Shown: positions 11,284 through 21,630 of the stretch, piece by piece | Position numbering within the stretch: position 1 is the first letter of the stretch | Layout of the letters: every line of letters begins with the position of its first letter | Assembly: GCF_907164915.1 (NCBI RefSeq) | Contig: NC_061870.1 | Location: 24,465,348 to 24,529,347, forward strand | Source: Impatiens glandulifera | Taxonomy: Eukaryota; Streptophyta; Magnoliopsida; Ericales; Balsaminaceae | Length of the DNA stretch: 64,000 nt | Direction of reading: 5' to 3' | Notes under the pieces: generated by a model | Seen by the model: the letters and a program-made list of their open reading frames with translations, nothing else | What the model was told of the DNA's origin: nothing | Database searches by the model: none | Program-made: the position numbers and the translations under genes

Positions 11284-12170
11284 GTCCGTGGCGGATCCAG
11301 GATGCAAGAAGGGGCTTAAACACCCCGTGACTTTTGTGAAAAATTTGGGTATAATTTATACAAATTAAATATAAATTATATAATTTTCTCTCTATATATA
11401 ATTAGAAATGTCAAGTGGTATAAAGGGGTGGTGGCGCAGTTGGCTAGCGCGTAGGTCTCATAGCTTCTACGAGTAATCCTGAGGTTCCCTAAAAATATAG
11501 ACTAATTTTGAAATATACCCTTAAATTATATTTTTGTGATAAATACTCTTAATATGCTACATTTTGATGTTCAACTTTATCATTAAAATTGTTATATTCA
11601 TTTATAATTGCATGTTGCTACAAGAAAATTTGTACTATATTGTATAGTGTATAAGTAAAAACATTTTTTTATTGTTTTCTATTAGCATTTTTTATTCGCT
11701 TTTTTATTTATAATAATAGGTTTTTGATACGATGATTCAAAAGATGAACAATCGTTTTTCGGAATCAACTACGTAGGTACTTACTTGCATTGCTTGTTTA
11801 GATCTAAAAAACTCATTTTCTCAATTTGATATTGGTAAGATATTTTACTTTGCTGAACTTTATCCGGAGGATTTTTCATTAACTGATCGTATAATACTTG
11901 AGAATCAGTTTCAGACTTACATTCAAAATGTACGAAATGAATTTTCTATGATTCAAGATTTGGGAAGTCTTGTTAAGAAGATGGTTGAAACTGGTAAACA
12001 TAGAGTTTTACATTGGTGTATCGGTCGATTGAGTTAGCATTGGTTTTACCTGTTACAACTGCTTCTATTGAAAATGTTTTTTTTTGTGATGAAAATTATC
12101 AAGACTGATTTGCATAATAGAATGAGTGATGAGTGGATGAACGACATTTTGGTAGTATACACCGAGAAGC
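11284..12170 (+). pseudogene. Decayed hAT transposase (TTF-type/DUF4371) with its 5' end
   Basis: The left side (from about 11290, GGCGGATCCAGGATG) is the kind of terminal sequence seen on plant hAT elements of the TTF-zinc-finger type. From about 11726 to 12165 the plus strand carries, in shifting frames, the C-terminus and hAT dimerisation region: MNNRFSE, AELYPEDF-like residues, a LGSLVKKMVETG block, LALVLPVTTASIEN and finally MSDEWMNDILVVYTEK. Several stops and indels disrupt it. Intact transposases of this group use the C-terminal region to dimerise. The right end is lost where Gypsy sequence begins. Confidence 0.7.
11425..11486 (+). pseudogene. Truncated elongator tRNA-Met gene copy with its intron
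   Basis: The sequence GGGGTGGTGGCGCAGTTGGC, the D-arm continuation TAGCGCGTAGG, anticodon loop TCTCATA and the return strand ATCCTGAGG match plant elongator tRNA-Met. Between CATA and ATCC lies a short insert (GCTTCTACGAGTA) at the place where plant tRNA-Met genes carry an intron. Homology stops after GAGGTT, so the T-arm and acceptor 3' strand are missing and no mature tRNA could form. A and B box remains may be partial. It is embedded in the hAT relic. Confidence 0.75.
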
Positions 12171-14337
12171 ATAACCATAAATAACCATAAATAACCATAA
12201 GTAAGGAGTATGCACTAGAGGAGCATAACCATAAATAACCTCAAATGGAGTGATCTGCGTAGCCGAGTGATGGTTCATATTCTACCAAAGAGGCAAAGAT
12301 AACCAACGATGTCATTGATGAGGGTGTTGATCAACCATACATCTCAAGTATGTACTAATGCACCGATTTACTACCTCAGTTTGGCCGTCCATCTAAGATG
12401 ATAAGCGTGGAGAGAGTTTGTTGCACCCCCTATAGTTTGAGAAACTCGCGCCAAAAGACTTAAGAATACCTTATCTCTGTCATTAGTAATAGATAGTGAC
12501 GTATCATTAAGTTTAAAAATATTATCGAAAAAGACTTCAGTTACTTTGCGTGTTGTGAATGAATGACTAAGGGAAATGAAATGTCCCATCTTGGATAATC
12601 TATCCACCACGACTAGTATCACCGTTTTCCATCAAAGACTGATAGATGTTCAATAAAATCCATAGAAACTGATTTCCATAAATTATTCGTTATGGACAAA
12701 TGATGGAGAATGTCTTTTGGCGCGAAGGTCTCACCTTTGTTCTTTTGACATATGCCATAGGCCTAATGAATTCATGCACATCACGTTTTTTGTTGTAATT
12801 AAGCAGCCCGAGTGACCACCAGTATGGGAAGAGTGTATCGATTCAATGAGGATTGATCGGAGTTATGGGTCAAACCCCACAACCAGTTTCCTTTATTTTC
12901 TTAGATTGTCATTGATGAAGGTATACCTTAGATATGCATCTTCATTTTCTCCCAATACATTTATAAGTTTTATCATATTGGGGTCAGTAGTCCAAACATC
13001 AATAAGACATTTCAGTATTGGTGAGTGATAGACTGAGAGCCCTGCACACTGCATGGTCGGTTCTCTCTGTGATAAGACATCAACAGTGATATTCTCTTTT
13101 CCTTTCTTGTACTGAACTGTGTAGTCATATCCCACTAGTTTGTAGAATTATTTTTCTTGGGCTAGCATCTGCACCCGCTGCTCCAAAAGGTGTTTCAAAG
13201 ATTCATGGTATATTTTAACTATAAATGGTATATATTGCAGGTAAGGTCGCCACTTTTCTGCTACGAAGGTTAATGTCAAGAGTTCTCGTTCGTAGGTGGA
13301 TGAAGGGTTGTTAGTAGTTGAAGTGAACTGCTAATATAAGCAATTGGTCGATTATTTTGAACTAAAACTGCTCCAATTTCCACAATGCTTCCATCCGTCT
13401 CCACCACGGACGACTAACTAAAGTATGGTAAGGCCAGAACGGGGTGTCAATAAGGCATGTTTCAACTGATTGAAAGGTAAATTGACCTCTTCAGATTAGT
13501 TAAACTTACTAATTTTTTAATAATTATGTCTTTGGTTTGATAACTCCATTTTCTAACATTCCCTTTACCATTTTAATTTCTGTTTTTTTGTATGGAAGAA
13601 TACTTGTAGGGCCTTAAACAAATATGCTTCATTCATTCTTTCAAGAGAATCTGGTTATCATGTCCTCTTGGTGGTGATAATTCATTCTGTTCCTGAAATA
13701 GATCTTTGAATTGTTTTAAAATCTGTTCGAAGTTCTTCACTATGTGTTATGTTGTTCTTGTACTGTAAGTGCAAAAAAATGGCATTGAGGTTTCACAACT
13801 GAACCAATGACGTTTGCCCTCTTTTTATCAAGAACTTGAGAAGTTGATGACCCTCTATAATATTAATTTTATTTGGTTAATTCATTAAAGAAGGTAATTC
13901 TTGCCCTATTTACAAAAAGAAATAGTGAGTTTCTCAAAATTCCACTGATTATAGCCATTTGATGCCCAATATCATGTTGTATGTAGACATAATAAGCGGT
14001 GTATCAGCTTTAAATTCTAACTCTCCATTGTCCACAATATATTCTTACAATAAACATGACGAAAATATTCTCTTATTTAATGCAATCATTAGAAATTTAT
14101 GTTATTTTTTAAAAAATTATTGTTATTGGATGTTTATTTGTTTGGGTATTAATATTTTAAAATTATTGTTGTTGAATATTATTTTTTTTAGTATTTAATA
14201 TTTTGATAATTTATAACTATAAATATATGAAATATATTATTATTTATATTTTAAATTTAAACTGTTTTTCGGTTTTCAGTGATAAAATTATGTCCCCGAT
14301 TCGGGTGGTATGATTTTATTTTTAAAATTCTCGTCAG
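12171..14337 (-). mobile_element. Degenerate Ty3/gypsy pol fragment, copy A
   Basis: Read on the minus strand from right to left: protease-like remains, a linker containing QFKDLFQEQ-type residues, the first RT residues (YSSIQKTEIEMVKGML), then directly RNase H (IGAVLVQNNRPIAYISS, and YDYTVQYKKGKENITVDVLS at 13120), integrase zinc-finger remains and the catalytic core (VDRLSKMGHFI near 12600, then TSLSITNDRDKVF). Most of the RT core is absent. Numerous stops break it. It is 95% or more similar by eye to copy B and contains the uninterrupted sequence (near 13623-13635) into which Copia 1 inserted in copy B. No LTRs are visible. Confidence 0.85.
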
Positions 14338-15868
14338 GATCGATTTTGGGGTTTAAGCAAGTGAAATTTTATCAATTGCATGGCATTCTCCTGAGCTAAG
14401 AATGTTTTATTAACTTCTTCCACTCTTGAATCCCCTGTCAAGTAAGGAGTATGCACTGGAGGAGCACAACCATAAATAACCTCAAATGGAGTGACCTGCG
14501 TAGCCGAGTGATGGTTCATATTCTACCAAAGAGGCAAAGATAACCAACGATGTCATTAATGAGGGTGTTGATCAACCATACATCTCAAGTATGTACTAAT
14601 GCACCGATTTACTACCTCAGTTTGGCCGTCCATCTAAGATGATAAGCCGTGGAGAGAGTTTGTTGCACCCCCTATAGTTTGAGAAACTCGCGCCAAAAGA
14701 CTTAAGAATACCTTATCTCTGTCATTAGTTATAGATAGTGACATATCATTAAGTTTAAATATATTATCGAAAAAGACTTCAGTTACTTTGCGTGTTGTGA
14801 ATGACTGACTAAGGGCAATGAAATGCCCCATCTTGGATAATCTATCCACCACGAATAGTATCGCCGTTTTCCATCAAAGACTGATAGATGTTCAATAAAA
14901 TCCATAAAAACTGATTTGAATAAATTATTCGTTATGGACAAAGGATGGAGAAGGCCTTTTGGCGCGAAGGTCTCACCTTTGTTCTTTTGACATATGCCAC
15001 AGGTCCTAATGAATTCACGCACATCACGTTTTTTGTTGTAATTAAGCAGCCCGAGTGACCACTAGTATGGGAAGAGTGTATCGATTCAATGAGGATTGAT
15101 CGGAGTTCTGGGTCAAACCCCACAACCAGTTTCCTTTATTTTCTTAGATGTCATTGATGAAGGTATACCTTGAATATGCATCTTCATTTTCTCCCAATAC
15201 ATTTATAAGTTTTATCATATTGAGGTCAGTAGTCCAAACATCAATAAGACATTTCAGTATTGGTGAGTGATAGACTAAGAGCCCTGCACACTGCATGGTC
15301 GGCTCTCTCCGTGACAAGACATCAACAATGATATTCTCCTTTCCTTTCTTGTACTGAACTGTGAAGTCATATCCCACTAGTTTATAGAATCATTTTTCTT
15401 AGGCTAGCATCTGCACCCGCTGCTCCAAAACGTGTTTCAAAGATTCATGGTATATTTTAACTATAAATGGTGTATATTGCAGGTAAGGTCGCCACTTTTC
15501 TACTACGAAGGTTAATGCCAAGAGTTCTCGTTCGTAGGTGGATGAAGGGTTGTTAGTAGTTGAAGTGAACTGCTAATATATGCAATTGGTCGATTGTTTT
15601 GAACTAAAACCGCGCCAATTTCCACAATGCTTCCATCCGTCTCCACCACGGACGGCTAACTAAAGTATGGTAAGGCCAGAACGGGGTGTCGATAAGGCAT
15701 GTTTCAACTGATTGAAAGGTAAATTGACCTCTTCAGATTAGTTAAACTTACTAATTTTTTAATAATTATGTCTTTGGTTTGATAACTCCATTTTCTAACA
15801 TTCCCTTTACCATTTCAATTTCTGTTTTTTGTATGGAAGAATATTTGTAGGGCCTTAAACAAATATGC
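14338..15868 (-). mobile_element. Degenerate Ty3/gypsy pol fragment, copy B (left part)
   Basis: Minus-strand Gypsy integrase and RNase H, head-to-tail with copy A. It extends a little further into the integrase C-terminus (FEVIYGCAPPVHTPYL at about 14450-14500) than copy A. RNase H (GYDFTVQYKKGKEN) lies at 15370, the HHCC-like zinc finger (RTCGICQKNKGETF) near 15000 and integrase (VDRLSKMGHFIALSQ) near 14850. It is interrupted at 15868 by Copia 1 and resumes at 20614. Integrase would cut and join host DNA; this copy has many stops and is dead. Confidence 0.87.
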
Positions 15869-16200
15869 TGTTGAGTTATGAAGTCTACACTTATAATAAA
15901 CTCTACTTTGGGCTTCGGCCTGACCAAAGTTATTTAGGTTTATTACCTGAATGTTTACCCTATAAATATGTGATTATTAAGGGTTTACATGGTTAAGACA
16001 TAATTCTAGAGAGATAAAGTGTGAGACAAAAAAACTCTGCATTCCTTCTTCTTCTTCATAGTGAAATTTGGTGGTGACTGAAGTGGATGTAGCTCAATTT
16101 GAGTGAACCACTATAAATCTGTGTCTTCTTGTGTTCTTCTTTATTACATTTTTACAAATTGTTTCAAGCTGGTCGGATTTGGGAGATACAAATCCTAACA
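15869..16200 (+). repeat. 5' LTR of Copia 1
   Basis: Starts TGTTGAGTTATG and ends AATCCTAACA, 332 bp, immediately followed by the PBS. Compared with the 3' LTR it has a ~36-base deletion after AATAAACTCTAC and scattered substitutions. The LTR would carry promoter and polyadenylation signals; TATAAATATG at about 15961 is a TATA-like candidate. Confidence 0.93.
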
Positions 16201-16202
16201 AC

Positions 16203-16214
16203 TGGTATCAGAGC
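16203..16214 (+). other. Primer-binding site of Copia 1
   Basis: TGGTATCAGAGC, two bases after the 5' LTR; complementary to initiator tRNA-Met. Confidence 0.93.
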
Positions 16215-16243
16215 AACTAGGCTAAATCTGAGCATTGGAAACA

Positions 16244-19200
16244 ATGGCAAGTGAGAATATTATAGGACATGGGATTGAAAGATTTGATGGGACAGATCAT
16301 GCGTTCTAGAGAATGCAGTTTGAAGATTATCTCTATGGAAAGAAGCTTCATGTTCCTTTGAGTGAGAAACTAGAGAAGATGGATGAAACTGAATGGAAAC
16401 TCCTTGATAGATAGGTTTTGGGAGTTGTCCGATTGACGCTAGCCAAGACGGTTGCTCACAATGTAGCAAAGGAGAAGACCACCATGGGTCTGATGAAAGC
16501 TCTTTCTGATATGTATGAGAAACCATCTACTAACAACAATGTACACTTAATGAAAAGACTCTTTTAGTTAAGAATGGTTGATGATACTTCTGTCACTACT
16601 CATTTGAATGAATTCAAAACAATTGTGAATCAATTGCTATCTGTTGAGATTGATTTTGGGGATGAAGTTAGTGCCCTGATTTTTTTAGCATCTCTACCAA
16701 ATAGTTGGGAACCTATGAGGGCAGCAATTAGTAATTCAGTTGGAAATTCTAAACTGAAATTTGTTGAAGTTAGAGATCGTATTCTTGCTGAAGAGGTTCG
16801 TAAAATTGATTCTGGTGAAACGTTCAAAGGCTCTACTCTGAATGTAGAAAACAGGGGCAGAGGTAATGATAGAAATTTCAATCGAGGTAAGAGCAGATCT
16901 ATGTCGAGGAGCAAGAGGAGTCAGTCAAAGTCTGGGCGGACATTTGAGTGCTGGAATTGTGGTAAACATGGTCATTTGAAGAGGAACTGCAAAGCACCGA
17001 AGAGAAATAGTGATGATAAAAATGATGCAGCCAATGTTGTTACAGAAACTATCACTAATGCGTTACTTCTTTCTGTTGATAGCCTGATAGATTCATGGGT
17101 TTTGAACTCGAGAGCGTCTTTCCACACCACTGCCCACAAAAAATTAATGGAGAATTATGTGTCTAAAAACCGTGGGAAAGTTTATCTCGCAGATGGTGAG
17201 CCACTGGATATTGTTGGAATGGGGGACATCAAATTGAAGATGGAAAATGGTTCTGTTTGGAAGATTAATAAGGTGAGACACATTCCATGTTTAATGCGCA
17301 ATCTGATTTCTGTTACACAACTTGATGAAGAAGGTCACAATTTCAGTTGTGGAAATGGTGCATGGAAGGTGACTAAAGGAGCAATAGTTGTTGCTCGAGG
17401 TCACAAAACTGGAACGTTATACACGACTTCAACTTGCAGAGAAATACTTGCTGCTGTAGTTGATGACTCGAAGAATAGTGAGCTGTGGCATTGCAGTTTG
17501 GGCCATATGAGCGAAAAAGGGATGAAAATTCTTTTGAAGAATGGACAGATTCCAGAACTGAAGTCTGTTGAACATCAATTGTGTGAAAACTGCATTCTTG
17601 GAAAACAGAAACGGGTGAGTTTCTTAAAGATTGGGAAGGAGCTCAAGAAAGAAAGGCTAGAGTTGGTACACACTGATGTGTGGGGACCTGCACATGTTTC
17701 TTCTATTGACGGATCACAATACTACGTGACGTTTATAGATGATTCAACAAGAAAGGTATGTGTATATTTTATGAAGCAAAAATCTGAAGTATTTGTTATT
17801 TTCAAGAAATGGAAGACTTTGGTTGAAAATGAAATAAATCAGAAAGTTAAGTGTTTGAGATCCGACAACGGAGGTGAATATATCAATTCAGATTTTATAG
17901 AGTATTGTGATGTGAATGAGATCAGTATGGTAAAGACTGTTCCCCGAACGCCTCAAGAGAATGGAGTAGTTGAACGAATGAATCTAACATTGAACGAATG
18001 AATCTAACATTGAACGAGCGTGCTAGAAGCATGAGATTGCATGCAGGGCTGCCTAAAACCTTCTAGGCAGAATTTATTAATACTGCTACCTATTTGATAA
18101 ACAGGGGACCCTCTGTTCCTCTTGAATTCAAAATTCCTGAAGAAGCTTGGAGCAATAAAAAGGTAAACCTTTCTTATTTGAAAGTATTTGGTTGTTTATC
18201 ATATGTTCATATTAATGAATGTCATAGGAGTAAGCTTGATCCAAAGTCTAATAAATGTTTTAATAAATATTTTTATATTGTTTATGGTGATATCGAGTTT
18301 GGTTATCGTTTCTGGGATAATCAAAATCGAAAGATCATTCATAGCAGAAATGTTATCTTCAATGAACTAGTTCTCTACAAAGATTGTGTTGGGAAGACAT
18401 CAAATGGTGATTACAAGTTGGAAAAGACTGGTACAATCGATTTGAGAGAATTTTCAGCTGAATATATACCGGTTGTCGAAGAAGAACAATGTGTTTTTGA
18501 AGATGAAAACGTTGAGAACGTGGCCCTAGAGGTAAATCAGCAAACACCAGTTATACAGTTGAGAAGATCATCAAGGAATCGAAAACCAGTTGAGAGGTGG
18601 TCTCCATCTCTGAACTATATCTTGTTGACAGATAGAGGTGAACCTGAATGTTATGAGGAAGCAATACAATCTGATGAATCGATTAAGTGAGAGTTTTCTA
18701 TGAAAGATGAGATGGACTCTTTGATGTTGAATCAGACTTGGGAGCTCACTGAGCTACCAAAGAGAAAAAAGCACTTCACAACAAATGGATCTTCAGGATT
18801 AAAGAAGAACATGATAAAACCATGAGATACAGGGCAAGATTGGTTGTGAAAGGATTTCAACAGAAAGAAAGTATTGACTACAATGAGATATTCTCTCCAG
18901 TAGTTAAATTGATGACAATCAGAACTATTTTGAGTTCGGTTGTGAAAGAAGACCTTCATCTTCAACAAATGAATGTCAAAACTACTTTTCTTCATGGTGA
19001 TTTAGATGAAGAGATTTGTATGCGACAACCAGAAGGATTTGAAATCAAAGGAAAAGATGAGCTTGTGTGTAAGCTTCAGAAGAGTCTGTATGGTTTAAAA
19101 CAGGCTCCAATGCAATGGTATAAATAGTTCGATAGCTTCATGAAAAGTAACAATTTTCTAAGGTGTGAAGCTAATCATTACTGCTATATTAAGAGGTTTG

Positions 19201-20183
19201 ATAAATCGTACATTATTCTGCTCCTCTATGTTGATGACATGTTGATTGCTGGAGCAAGTTTGTATGAGATTAACAAACTCAAGAAAGAGTTGTCTGAAAA
19301 GTTTGCAATGAAGGATTTGGATGCTGCTAAACAAATCCTTGGGATGAGAATTTTCAGGGATGAATAAGTTCTCAAGCTTTCACAAGAAGAATATGTGAAG
19401 AAAGTTCTTAGCAGGTTCAACTTGTATGATGCAAAACCAGTTACTACCCCCTTAGCTAGTCACTTCAGACTATCTAAAGATCAGTCGCCTTCAATAGAGG
19501 ATGAGAAAATTTACATGGCAACTATTCTGTATGCCTCTGCCATTGGTTGTATTATGTATGCGATGGTTTGCACAAGACCAGACATAACACATGCAATGAG
19601 AGTTGTTAGCAAATTAATGAGCAACCCGGGTAGACAACATTGGGAAGCAGTAAAGTGGATACTACGATACTTAAGAGGAAGTATGGGTCTCGCTTTATGT
19701 TTTAGAAAGTCTAATATGGGTTTGAAAGGATATGTTGATGCTGACAATGGTGGTGATGTTGATAATAGGAAGAGCACAATAGAGAACATTTATACTCTGG
19801 GAGGTACTGCAATCAGTTGGGTTTCAAAATTGCAGAAGATTGTTGCTCTTTCTAGTTGTGAGGCAGAGTATGTTACTGTGACAGAGGCTGCTAAGGAGAT
19901 GATGTGGTTACAACCCTTTTTGCAAGAATTGGGTCAAGACTACGAGGGAAGTGTGTTGCGATGCGACAGTCAGAGTGTCATTTATTTGGCAAAGAATCAT
20001 GTTTATCATGGCAGGACGAAGCATATACATGTTCGTTATCATTTCATCTGGTCAGCTTTAGAAGATTGAATATTAACTCTTGAGAAGATTCCCAGGAGTG
20101 AAAATCCAGCTAATATGTTGACGAAGGCTGTGACAAATGAGAAACTGAAGTTGTGTGCAACTTCAGTTGGTCTTCTTCGTTAA
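16244..20183 (+). pseudogene. Copia 1 gag-pol polyprotein, disrupted
   Basis: Gag starts MASENIIGHGIERFDG but meets TAG codons near 16306 and 16413 and again at about 16565. The longest open part (16574-18001) holds the gag end, a CCHC knuckle (CWNCGKHGHLKRNC), protease and integrase (HCSLGHMSEKGM, then DSTRKVCVYFM and LRSDNGGEY). The protease active site reads WVLNSRASF where WVLDSGASF is expected, so the catalytic Asp is lost. A 20-bp tandem duplication (17971-17990 and 17991-18010) shifts the frame; TAG follows at 18063. RT (QQKESIDYNEIFSPVVK; LLLYVDDMLIAG) and RNase H (VALSSCEAEYV; GRTKHIHVRYHFI) follow with further breaks (near 18790, 19126, 19366, 20068). It cannot make a working polyprotein. 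The domain order PR-IN-RT-RH is Copia; it resembles the TNT1/Tork-like group. Confidence 0.93.
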
Positions 20184-20245
20184 GACACCAGATGAAAAGC
20201 TTCTACCGATCGAGAGATGATGAAGTTAGTCTCCAAGTGGGAGAT

Positions 20246-20613
20246 TATTGAGTTATGGAGCCTACACTTATAATAAACTCTACATTGTTAATTAGAGTTT
20301 ATTGGATTTTCTTTTTGGTTTTGGGCTTGGGCCTGACCAAAGTTATTTAAGTTTATTACCTGAATGTTTACCCAATAAATATGTGATTATTAAGAGTTTA
20401 CATGGCTAAGACAGAATTCTAGAGAGATAAAGTGTGAGGCAAAAAAACTCTGTATTCCTTCTTCTTTTTCATAGTGAAATCTGGTGGTGGCTGAAGTAGA
20501 TGTAGCTCAATTTGAGTGAACCACTATAAATCTGTGTTTTCTTGTGTTCTTCTTTCTTACATTTTTACAGATTGTTTCAAGCTGATCGGATTTGGGAGAT
20601 ACAAATCCTAACA
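20246..20613 (+). repeat. 3' LTR of Copia 1
   Basis: 368 bp, aligns with the 5' LTR over its whole length apart from a 36-base segment present only here (near 20285-20322). It begins TATTGAG rather than TGTTGAG and ends AATCCTAACA next to the TATGC duplication. Confidence 0.93.
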
Positions 20614-21336
20614 TATGCTTCATTCCTTTTTCAAGAGAATCTGGTCCTCTTGGTGGTGATAATTCATTCTGTTCCTGAAATAGATCTTTGAATTGTTTTA
20701 AAATATGTTCAAGTTCTTTACTAGGTGTTATGTTGTTCTTGTGCTGTAAGTTCAAAAAAATGGTATTGTTGTTCCTCATGGTTTCACAATTTAACCAAAG
20801 TCGTTTGCTTATCAAGAGCTTGAGAAGTTGATCACCCTCTATAATATTAATCTTATTTGGTTCATTCATTAAAGAAGGTAATTCTTGCCCCATTTACAAA
20901 AAGAAATAGTGAGTTTCTCAAAATTCCACCGATGATCCCAGGGTAATTAGCCATTCGATGCCCAATATCATGTTGTATGTAGACATAATAAGCACTCGTG
21001 TATCAGCTTTAAATTCTATACTCTCCAATGTCCACAATATATCCTTATAATAAACATGACTGAAAATATTCTCTTATTTAATGTAATCATTAGAAATTTA
21101 TGTTATTTTAAAAAAAATTATTGTTATTGGATGTTTATTTGTTTGGATATTAATATTTTAAAATTATTGTTATTGAATATTATTTTTGTTTAGTATTTAA
21201 TATTTTGATAATTTATAACTATAAATATATGAATTATATTATTATTTATATTTTAAATTTAATTTGTTTTTCGATTTTCAGTGGTAAAATCTTGTCCCCG
21301 ATTCGGGTTGTATGATTTTATATTTAAAATTCTCGT
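20614..21336 (-). mobile_element. Degenerate Ty3/gypsy pol fragment, copy B (right part)
   Basis: This continues copy B after the Copia insertion and matches 13623-14337 of copy A. On the minus strand it carries protease-RT linker residues (ELEHILKQFKDLFQEQNELS, about 20700) and, further right, remains of the protease end. The matching ends in both copies (CCCCGATTCGGGT ... AAAATTCTCGTC) mark the limit of the duplicated segment. Confidence 0.85.
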
Positions 21337-21630
21337 CGAGTTTGTAGATTCAAAATGGGGATGGTAATGATAATTCTCATAACTTTCTGAGGCTAATTTA
21401 AAACCATAAAAACTTAACAAATATGAAGAAAGCAAATACAAGATGAAATAGTTTAAAAGTAGCTGTCAAATATGTTTTTAACATTACAGTTTGTATTCTA
21501 TTTAGATAATGTTATAAAATATATAAATAAAATGGTTGATAATTGTGAATCTAGGCTTACAAAATTGGGTCACCCATCTTCAATTAAGTTCTAAAACATA
21601 TTTCATACATAAACCATCTTCTATTAAACT

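Larger units (their letters stand above)
15869..20613 (+). mobile_element. Complete but inactive Copia retrotransposon (Copia 1)
   Basis: All structural parts are present: 5' LTR 15869-16200, PBS 16203-16214, polyprotein region 16244-20183, purine tract about 20236-20244, 3' LTR 20246-20613. The 5-bp target duplication TATGC is perfect at 15864-15868 and 20614-20618. It sits in Gypsy copy B; copy A keeps the unoccupied site with a single TATGC. The 3' LTR is 36 bases longer (the 5' LTR lacks sequence near 15907) and its first bases are TA instead of TG. A diverged inverted relative lies at 24696-30908. Confidence 0.95.
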
